From assembly GCA_021779335.1 (NCBI GenBank), contig JAJYAW010000185.1, forward strand, positions 1-6,154: 6,154 bases of DNA, written 5' to 3'. Below the pieces are notes generated by a model, which was not told the DNA's origin, did no database searches, and saw nothing but the letters and a program-made list of their open reading frames with translations. A program made the position numbers and the translations under genes. Shown here piece after piece: positions 1-4,428 of the stretch. Origin of the DNA: Myxococcales bacterium. GTDB taxonomy: Bacteria > Myxococcota > Myxococcia > Myxococcales > Anaeromyxobacteraceae. How positions within the stretch are numbered: the stretch's first letter is position 1; each line of letters starts with the position of its first letter.

Positions 1-363
1 CGCCACGTCGAACCGGCCGAGCCGGCTGGCCGAGCCCACCACCGACGGCGACGAGGGGCCGGCCGGCTCCACCGCCAGGTCGGCCGGCTTGTCGACGACC
101 AGGCAGGCCGCGTCGTCGTGGAGCACCCGGAGCGCGGGGCCTCGCGGCGGCGCGGCCGGCGCGGCGGCGGACCGCTCCACCTCCACCACCTCGCCGCCGT
201 AGAGGCGCCGCAGCGGCGAGCAGGCCTTGCCGCGGATGCGGACCTGGCCGGCCTGGCAGAGGGCGGCCACCCGGGCGCCGGGCAGGCCGAGCCGGGGCGC
301 CAGCCAGCGATCGAGCCGGGTGCCGGCGTCCTCTGGCGCCACGGTGAGCCGGTCGACGGGCAT
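1..363 (-). CDS. RluA-family pseudouridine synthase, N-terminal part (cut by window edge)
   Basis: This is the first 121 residues of a cytoplasmic enzyme that isomerises uridine to pseudouridine in rRNA or tRNA. An S4 RNA-binding domain spans about residues 15-62: it begins TRLDRWLAPRLG, continues through CQAGQVRIRGK and closes with YGGEVVEVE. The opening of the catalytic domain follows at about 79-100, reading LRVLHDDAACLVVDKPADLA, the usual 'L+.D..+LVV+KP' strand of the family. The catalytic HRLD-type motif normally lies roughly 40 residues after the DKP and is beyond the left edge, so the RluA/RluC/RluD subtype and the target uridine cannot be assigned. The ATG at 363 is preceded by a GAGGGG ribosome-binding-like run. 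It begins 43 bases after the stop of the small membrane protein gene on the same strand, so co-transcription is possible. The family call is confident; the subtype is not. Confidence 0.88.
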   Translation of the reverse strand, partial: MPVDRLTVAPEDAGTRLDRWLAPRLGLPGARVAALCQAGQVRIRGKACSPLRRLYGGEVVEVERSAAAPAAPPRGPALRVLHDDAACLVVDKPADLAVEPAGPSSPSVVGSASRLGRFDVA

Positions 364-406
364 GCCGCCCCTCTACCACGCGCCGGGCCGGGGCCGGGAC
401 CGGCCG

Positions 407-739
407 CTAGAAGATCCGCGAGTCGGGGCTGGCGTCGCGCGCCACGCCGCCGCTGACCAGGGTGCCCACCACCGCGCCGGCCGCCGCGCCGGCCCCGGCG
501 AAGAGGGCCCCGGCGAGGGCGACGCCGAGCACCACGCCGACCCCGATGAGCGCCTTGACCGCGAGGGTGGAGGCGACCGGCGTGCCGAGCACCGCGCCGG
601 CCAGGATGACGCCCGCGTAGCCGCCGTAGAGGACGGCGGGCAGGAGCCCGACGGCGAGGAAGAGCACCAGGCCGAGCCCCGCGCCGACGAGGGTGGCGGG
701 CCGGTACCTGGGAGGCGTCGGGATCTTCGGGGGCGTCAT
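407..739 (-). CDS. Small glycine-zipper-like membrane protein of unknown function
   Basis: This is a 110-residue protein I do not recognise. A short proline-rich basic N-terminus (MTPPKIPTPPRYRP) is followed by almost continuous hydrophobic sequence. Likely membrane segments are at about residues 15-37, 40-60 and 63-97. The last one is packed with small residues in GxxxG-like spacing (GAGAAAGAVVGTLVSGG at 82-98), a glycine-zipper pattern that in other proteins promotes tight helix packing or oligomerisation in membranes. The polar tail is RDASPDSRIF. No cleavable signal peptide is evident and there are no cysteines. The ATG at 739 was chosen over longer in-frame readings because AGGAAAGG sits four bases upstream of it on the minus strand. 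A sigma-54-like element lies about 50 bases further up, so the gene may have its own inducible promoter rather than depend on the peptidase gene. A hairpin of five GC pairs (392-405) follows the stop before the RluA-type gene. Function is unknown. Confidence 0.75.
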   Translation of the reverse strand: MTPPKIPTPPRYRPATLVGAGLGLVLFLAVGLLPAVLYGGYAGVILAGAVLGTPVASTLAVKALIGVGVVLGVALAGALFAGAGAAAGAVVGTLVSGGVARDASPDSRIF

Positions 740-791
740 GATGCCTTTCCTGTGCCGGCGGGCCAGCCGCCCGGACCACACCCCCAGTCAC

Positions 792-807
792 TGCACCGCC
801 CTTGCCA
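792..807 (-). promoter_or_regulatory. Sigma-54-like -24/-12 promoter for the small membrane protein gene
   Basis: On the minus strand this reads TGGCAAGGGCGGTGCA. The sigma-54 consensus is TGGCACRNNNNTTGCW; 10 of the 12 specified positions match and the GG-N10-GC spacing is exact. The implied transcription start is near 781, leaving a leader of about 42 bases before the ATG at 739. In DNA this GC-rich a 10/12 match can occur by chance a few times per window. The support is mainly its position in a short intergenic gap and the palindrome upstream of it. Confidence 0.45.
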
Positions 808-847
808 GCCCGCCGGCGACGGGATTCCGCGGGGTTGCGGAGGCCGC

Positions 848-865
848 TGTCGGGGAAACCCGACA
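848..865. repeat. Perfect 18-bp inverted repeat, possible activator site or hairpin
   Basis: Two perfectly complementary 7-base arms, TGTCGGG and CCCGACA, flank a four-base GAAA centre. As DNA it is a typical size for a dimeric regulator's operator. Its centre is roughly 75 bp upstream of the transcription start implied by the sigma-54-like element, within the range where enhancer-binding activators sit. As RNA on the plus strand it would form a stem with a GNRA tetraloop. On the minus strand no T-run follows, so a classical intrinsic terminator for the peptidase gene is unlikely. Confidence 0.5.
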
Positions 866-909
866 CGGCGCCGGGGGAGCCGACGGGCCGACGCGCGGCT
901 CGACGCGCC

Positions 910-925
910 GCCCGGCCCGCCGGGC
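910..925 (-). terminator. GC hairpin just past the peptidase stop codon
   Basis: Ten bases beyond the peptidase stop codon there are six-base complementary arms (GCCCGG and CCGGGC) around a four-base loop. The stem is all G-C pairs. No T-tract follows on the minus strand, so if this ends transcription it is either a weak intrinsic site or an RNA-stabilising 3' hairpin ahead of Rho-dependent termination. A second imperfect option pairs GAGCCG (877-882) with CGGCTC (896-901). Confidence 0.3.
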
Positions 926-935
926 TCCGGCCGCC

Positions 936-3707
936 TCACCGGACCGGCGCCGGCGGGAGCGGGTGGCCGTCGGGGTCGAGGAGCACCGGCCGTCCGAGCC
1001 CGAGCTCGCCGAGCCCGGCCTCCACCTTGGCCCGATCTCCCACCACCACCCAGACCGTGTGGGCCGGCTGCAGGAGCTCGGCCGCCTCCGCCACGTCGCG
1101 AAGGCTCACCTGCCGCACCCGCGCCGCGTACCCCTTGAAGTAGTCGTCCCCCAGCCGGTAGCGGACGATCTCGCCGATGGAGCCGGCCACCGCCCGCGCC
1201 GTCTCCCACTGGCCCGGCAGGGAGAGGGTGAGGTGCGACTCGGCCATGGAGAGCTCGTCGGGCGTCACCGGCCGCTCGCCGCGGATGCCGCGCAGCTCCT
1301 TCATGAACTCGGCGAGCGCCTCCTTGGTCTTGTCGGCCTGGACCGGGGCGTACCCGATGTAGGGGCGCGGCCCGGAGGTCCCGAGCAGCCGCGTCGAGGC
1401 GCCGTAGCTCCAGTGCTTGTCCTCGCGCAGGTTCATGTTGACGCGGCTGACGAACTGGCCCCCCAGGATGGTGTTCATCACCTCCTGCGCCACGTCCGGG
1501 CCGGGCCGCCGCGGCGGCGCGACGGTCCCGAAGAAGATCATCGACTGCTGCGCGCCCGGCCGGTCCACCAGGTAGAGGGCGGCGCGGGGCGGCGCCCCCT
1601 GGCCGACGGGCGGCTTGGGCGTGCGGCCGGGCTCCCAGCCGGCCAGCAGCCGCTCCAGCCTGGGCCGGATCTCGGCCATGGTGGTGTCGCCCACCACGAC
1701 GAGCGTGGCGCCGCCCGGCTTGAACCAGGCCTGGTACCAGCGCGCCACGTCGTCGCGGGTGATCCGCTCGAGCGAGGCGCGCGTCCCGGAGCCGGTCAGC
1801 GGGTTGCCGTAGGGGTGGTCCTGGCCGAAGAGGAGCGCCGGCAGGAGGCGCATGGCGATGGTGGCGGGCTGCGCCAGCTCCTGCTCGATGGCGGCCGCCT
1901 GCTGCGCCTTGAGCCGGTCGAAGTCGGCCTGCGGGAAGGCGGGCGAGAGCGCCACGTCGGCGAAGAGCGCCAGCGAGGCGTCCAGGTTGGCCTTGAGGGC
2001 GTCGAGCGACAGGTAGGTCTGGTCCAGGTTGGCGCCGGCGCCGAGCACGGCGCCCAGCCGCTGCAGCTCGTCGGAGATCTGGAGCGCGCTCCGGGTCCGG
2101 GTCCCCTCGTCGAGCATGGCGGCCGCCAGCTTGGCGGTGCCGGCCAGCGCGCCGAGGTCGGAGGCGTAGCCCGCGTCCACGGTGAGGTGGAGGGTGACCA
2201 CCGGCACGTCGTGCCGCTCCGCCACGATGAGCTCGAGCCCGCTCGGCAGCGTGGCGCGGCTGAAGGCCGGCAGGGCCGCCTCGGGCGGCGTGCCGGCCTC
2301 GGGGCGGTGGCTCCGGTCGACGCCGGGGCCGGCCGCGGCGGCCGCCGGGAAGGGGCGCACCGTCAGGATCTGCACGCCGTCGGAGAGCCAGCGCCGCGCC
2401 GCGTCCCGCACCTCGGCGGGGGTGGCGCGCTGCACCAGCGCGAGCTGCCGGCGCCAGCAGGCCGGGTCGCCGCCGTAGACCTGGCACGCGGCCAGCACGT
2501 CCGACTTGCCGCCGAAGCCGCCGATGCGCTCGACGCCGCGCACGAAGCCGGCCACCTGCTCGGTGCGGGCCCGCTCCACCTCGTCCCGGGTCGGCCCCTG
2601 CGACAGCAGGCGCCCGAGCTCCTGCTTGATGGCCCGCTCCGCCGCGGCCGGGTCGCCGCCCGGCTTCACCGAGGCCACCACGTTGAAGGTCGAGCCGATC
2701 TCGTCGGTGGCCTGGTAGGCCATCACGCCGGTGGCGCTCTGGTCGTCGTAGACCAGCCGCTTGTAGAGCCGCGAGGTCTTGCCTGAGGAGAGCACCAGCC
2801 CCACGAAGTCGAGCAGGTCGTTGTCCGGCTGGCCCCACTCGGCCGTGTTCCAGGTCAGGTAGAGGCGCGCCTGCGGCACCCGGTCCTGCAGCTCCAGCCG
2901 CTGCTCGCCGGTCCGCCTGGCCACCCAGGCGCCCGGCCGGTCGAGGGGCGGGCCGGGCGGGATGTCGCCGAAGTACCGCTCCACCCGCGCCTTGACGTCC
3001 TCGGGGTGCACGTCGCCGGCCACCACCAGGGTGGCGTTGTTGGGCCCGTACCAGGTCTTGAACCAGGCCTTCACGTCGTCGAGGGTGGCCGCGTCGAGGT
3101 CCGCCATCGAGCCGATGGTGGTCCAGGAGTAGGGGTGGCCCTTGGGGTAGAGGGCCTGCTGGAGGAGCTCGCGGACCTTGCCGTACGGCTGGTTCTCGCC
3201 CTGCCGCTTCTCGTTCTGCACCACGCCGCGCTGCTCGTCGAGCTTGCCCTGGTCGATGGCGCCGAGCAGGTGGCCCATCCGGTCGGACTCCATCCAGAGC
3301 ACGGTGTCGAGCGCAGAGACCGGCACGTCCTGGAAGTAGTTGGTCCGGTCCTGGTTGGTGGTGCCGTTGAGCTCGGTGGCGCCGAGCCGCTCCAGCACCT
3401 TGAAGTAGTCGTCGTTGAAGTGCTCCGAGCCGTTGAACATGAGGTGCTCGAAGAGGTGGGCGAAGCCGGTCCGGCCGGGCCGCTCGTTCTTGGAGCCCAC
3501 GTGGTACCAGACGTTGACGGCCACGATGGGCGCCTTGTGGTCCTCGTGGACCACCAGCGTGAGCCCGTTCTGCAGCCGGTAGCGCGTGAACGGGATGTCG
3601 GGGAGCGGCTGGGCGCTCGCCCCGGCGGCGGAGGCCGCGGCGGAGGCGGACGAGGCGGCGGCGAGGGCGAGGGCGAGCGTGAGGGCGACGGCGACGCGGG
3701 TCTTCAT
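936..3707 (-). CDS. Secreted M16 family zinc metallopeptidase, two-half insulinase type
   Basis: This 923-residue protein is predicted to be exported to the periplasm and to degrade peptides with zinc. A Sec signal peptide covers about residues 1-32 (basic MKTR, an Ala/Leu core, cleavage likely after ASA). The N-terminal M16 half (about 39-450) carries the inverted zinc motif HLFEH at 84-88, with the third ligand most likely E166 in VVQNEKRQ. The C-terminal half (about 480-890) lacks that motif (KLAAA at the equivalent place) but has the substrate-binding Arg/Tyr pair in LREDKHWSYG (R761, Y768). One chain therefore supplies both the catalytic and the R/Y halves, which in some bacteria are separate subunits. 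Its length is close to the roughly 930 residues of PqqL-like proteins. The only two cysteines, C408 and C417, lie ten residues apart. The ATG at 3707 is preceded by AGGAG eight bases upstream. The open frame runs further upstream, but that part has neither signal peptide nor homology. The natural substrate is unknown. Confidence 0.95.
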   Translation of the reverse strand: MKTRVAVALTLALALAAASSASAAASAAGASAQPLPDIPFTRYRLQNGLTLVVHEDHKAPIVAVNVWYHVGSKNERPGRTGFAHLFEHLMFNGSEHFNDDYFKVLERLGATELNGTTNQDRTNYFQDVPVSALDTVLWMESDRMGHLLGAIDQGKLDEQRGVVQNEKRQGENQPYGKVRELLQQALYPKGHPYSWTTIGSMADLDAATLDDVKAWFKTWYGPNNATLVVAGDVHPEDVKARVERYFGDIPPGPPLDRPGAWVARRTGEQRLELQDRVPQARLYLTWNTAEWGQPDNDLLDFVGLVLSSGKTSRLYKRLVYDDQSATGVMAYQATDEIGSTFNVVASVKPGGDPAAAERAIKQELGRLLSQGPTRDEVERARTEQVAGFVRGVERIGGFGGKSDVLAACQVYGGDPACWRRQLALVQRATPAEVRDAARRWLSDGVQILTVRPFPAAAAAGPGVDRSHRPEAGTPPEAALPAFSRATLPSGLELIVAERHDVPVVTLHLTVDAGYASDLGALAGTAKLAAAMLDEGTRTRSALQISDELQRLGAVLGAGANLDQTYLSLDALKANLDASLALFADVALSPAFPQADFDRLKAQQAAAIEQELAQPATIAMRLLPALLFGQDHPYGNPLTGSGTRASLERITRDDVARWYQAWFKPGGATLVVVGDTTMAEIRPRLERLLAGWEPGRTPKPPVGQGAPPRAALYLVDRPGAQQSMIFFGTVAPPRRPGPDVAQEVMNTILGGQFVSRVNMNLREDKHWSYGASTRLLGTSGPRPYIGYAPVQADKTKEALAEFMKELRGIRGERPVTPDELSMAESHLTLSLPGQWETARAVAGSIGEIVRYRLGDDYFKGYAARVRQVSLRDVAEAAELLQPAHTVWVVVGDRAKVEAGLGELGLGRPVLLDPDGHPLPPAPVR
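3660..3677 (-). repeat. Three tandem hexamers in the peptidase signal-peptide coding region
   Basis: GGCGAG is repeated three times on the plus strand, which is CTCGCC three times in the coding sense, encoding LALALA in the hydrophobic core of the signal peptide. Gain or loss of a unit would lengthen or shorten the core by two residues without breaking the frame. Confidence 0.6.
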
Positions 3708-3773
3708 TCGGGCAGCTCCTGGTCCGGGTGCGCGCGGGTTGTCGGACCCCGAGGGGTGGCCGCGCCGGCCACT

Positions 3774-3796
3774 CCCGGGAGCCATCCCCGGGAGCC
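3774..3796. repeat. Direct repeat of CCCGGGAGCC in the peptidase leader
   Basis: The ten-base unit CCCGGGAGCC occurs at 3774-3783 and again at 3787-3796, a 13-bp period. The first eight bases appear once more at 4045-4052, just upstream of the second sigma-54-like element. The unit contains the palindrome CCCGGG. Such short GC words recur by chance in this composition, so a binding-site role is only a possibility. Confidence 0.35.
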
Positions 3797-3827
3797 GGCG
3801 AATGGCGGGGCGTGACGCCGGCCCCTC

Positions 3828-3856
3828 GTTATGGCCCGGCCGGTCGCGCCCGTCCA
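3828..3856 (-). promoter_or_regulatory. Candidate housekeeping promoter for the M16 peptidase gene
   Basis: On the minus strand TGGACG (-35, plus positions 3851-3856) and CATAAC (-10, plus positions 3828-3833) are separated by 17 bp. Each matches its sigma-70 consensus hexamer at four of six positions. It would give a leader of roughly 115 bases containing the direct repeat. The -35 lies only a base or two from the ribosome binding site of the small plus-strand ORF. The element is weak, and it is the best one I find in this gap. Confidence 0.28.
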
Positions 3857-3869
3857 CGGAGGAGCCGCC

Positions 3870-4043
3870 GTGTGCTCCGGCTCCATCACGGCCCGCCTCG
3901 CCGCGCTCTTCGCGGCCAGCCTCGCCAGCTCCGCCTGCGGCGGCGCCGGCACCCGTTTGGGCCTCTGCGGGGGCCTCCGGACCCTCCCGGCGCTGACCCT
4001 GGGGCGGCCGAATCTGCCCAGCGGGCGGGGTCGGTCCGAATGA
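3870..4043 (+). CDS. Possible small lipoprotein-like protein (57 residues)
   Basis: From a GTG start this ORF encodes a basic/polar N-terminus (MCSGSITAR), a hydrophobic stretch (LAALFAASLASSA) and then CGG at residue 23, the look of a lipoprotein signal with a relaxed lipobox (SSAC, with Ser rather than Leu/Val at -3). GGAGGAG lies five bases upstream of the GTG, which is why I prefer it to the in-frame ATG at 3831. The first 28 codons end in G or C without exception; after that the pattern loosens (CGT, TTG, AAT, GGT, GAA). The mature part, roughly 35 residues rich in Gly, Leu and Arg, resembles nothing I know. It could be a genuine short lipoprotein, the remnant of a longer one that lost its 3' part, or a chance ORF with a fortuitous ribosome binding site. 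It ends 27 bases before the sigma-54-like element. Confidence 0.4.
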   Translation: MCSGSITARLAALFAASLASSACGGAGTRLGLCGGLRTLPALTLGRPNLPSGRGRSE

Positions 4044-4070
4044 TCCCGGGAGGTTGCGAGTCGGCGGGGC

Positions 4071-4086
4071 GGGCCCGGTCCTTGCT
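4071..4086 (+). promoter_or_regulatory. Sigma-54-like -24/-12 promoter for the YjfB-like gene
   Basis: The sequence GGGCCCGGTCCTTGCT matches 10 of 12 specified positions of TGGCACRNNNNTTGCW, including the whole TTGCW half and the exact GG-N10-GC spacing. The implied start is near 4097, about 37 bases before the ATG at 4134. A five-base inverted repeat, GGTCC (4077-4081) and GGACC (4091-4095), overlaps the -12 side and might be a regulator site. Sigma-54 drives flagellar and motility genes in many proteobacteria, which fits the proposed identity of the gene, but chance matches are expected in such DNA. Confidence 0.45.
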
Positions 4087-4133
4087 GAACGGACCCTCGA
4101 AGCGAAGCCCCCAGGCCGCCTCGAGGAGACTCC

Positions 4134-4340
4134 ATGAATTCGACCGCCGTCCAGATGGAAGCCGCCCAGCTCGGGCTGGTCCAGCGGACGCAGAAGTACG
4201 AGGACGCCGCCGCGCTGAAGCTCGTCGAGGGCGCCACCTCCCAGCAGCCCCAGTCGCCGGCCCCCCCGCCCCGCACGCCGCCGGTCGAACCGGTGGCCGC
4301 GTCGCCGCGCGACGGGACCAGCGTCCACGTCATCGCCTGA
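4134..4340 (+). CDS. Small YjfB-like putative motility protein (68 residues)
   Basis: The protein has an N-terminal helix of about 32 residues (STAVQMEAAQLGLVQRTQKYEDAAALKLVEGA), a proline-rich linker at 38-53 (QPQSPAPPPRTPPVEP) and a short hydrophobic end, GTSVHVIA. Small proteins grouped as YjfB-like putative motility proteins share this plan: a Gln/Ala/Met-rich amphipathic start, a helix containing an 'LK..' step, and a C-terminus reading roughly G..+D+.A. Similarity here is to the layout more than to specific residues, so the assignment is tentative. AGGAG lies five bases before the ATG, a strong start, and a sigma-54-like element is correctly placed upstream. There is no signal peptide or membrane segment. 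No flagellar gene is visible in the window, so the function cannot be backed by context. An 88-base gap separates it from the sensor gene. Confidence 0.7.
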   Translation: MNSTAVQMEAAQLGLVQRTQKYEDAAALKLVEGATSQQPQSPAPPPRTPPVEPVAASPRDGTSVHVIA

Positions 4341-4392
4341 CGGCGGGAGAGCGGGGCCGCGCGGCTGCGCGCCGATCCCGCGCCTGCCCGGG

Positions 4393-4404
4393 GCGGCCGG
4401 CCGC
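4393..4404. repeat. 12-bp perfect palindrome at the -35 position of the sensor promoter
   Basis: GCGGCCGGCCGC is self-complementary across all 12 bases and occupies the place where a -35 hexamer would be expected for the extended -10 at 4412-4420. A dimeric regulator could bind here and control the sensor gene. Palindromes made only of G and C are common in this composition, so the case is weak. Confidence 0.3.
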
Positions 4405-4411
4405 GAGGCCG

Positions 4412-4420
4412 TGCTAGCGT
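4412..4420 (+). promoter_or_regulatory. Extended -10 promoter giving a leaderless sensor mRNA
   Basis: TGC-TAGCGT fits an extended -10 (TGn followed by TAnnnT). The -10 ends eight bases before the ATG at 4429, so transcription would begin at or next to the start codon. No Shine-Dalgarno-like sequence lies between, consistent with leaderless translation. No clear -35 hexamer is present, which is usual for extended -10 promoters. Confidence 0.5.
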
Positions 4421-4428
4421 TCCCGCCG

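Larger units (their letters stand above)
3708..3869. other. Divergent intergenic region between the minus and plus gene blocks
   Basis: These 162 bases hold the leader of the peptidase gene with its AGGAG site next to the ATG, the direct repeat at 3774-3796, a weak candidate promoter reading toward the peptidase, and the GGAGGAG site (3858-3864) of the small plus-strand ORF. I see no convincing plus-strand promoter here. If the ORF at 3870 is not a gene, the gene-free stretch extends to 4133. Confidence 0.6.

Noticed and set aside
118..456. A plus-strand open frame over the left end
   Set aside because: It overlaps the RluA-type gene on the other strand, whose S4 domain and DKP motif are unmistakable.
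693..2786. A 697-codon open frame antisense to the M16 peptidase gene
   Set aside because: The translation is low-complexity Arg/Gly/Ala/His-rich sequence without domains. Such long antisense frames arise because very GC-rich genes rarely contain stop triplets on the opposite strand.
736..2838. A 700-codon open frame on the minus strand in another frame of the peptidase gene
   Set aside because: It is a shadow of the real frame: Arg/Ala/Gly-rich, no motifs, and fully inside the well-supported M16 gene.
3772..3794. CRISPR-like or mobile-element terminal repeats from the CCCGGGAG copies
   Set aside because: There are only short GC words, no regular spacer array, no transposase and no target-site duplication.
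3728..4417. A 229-codon plus-strand frame spanning the intergenic region and the YjfB-like gene
   Set aside because: Its translation is arginine-rich low-complexity sequence. The overlapping 4134 frame has a proper ribosome binding site and a more natural composition.
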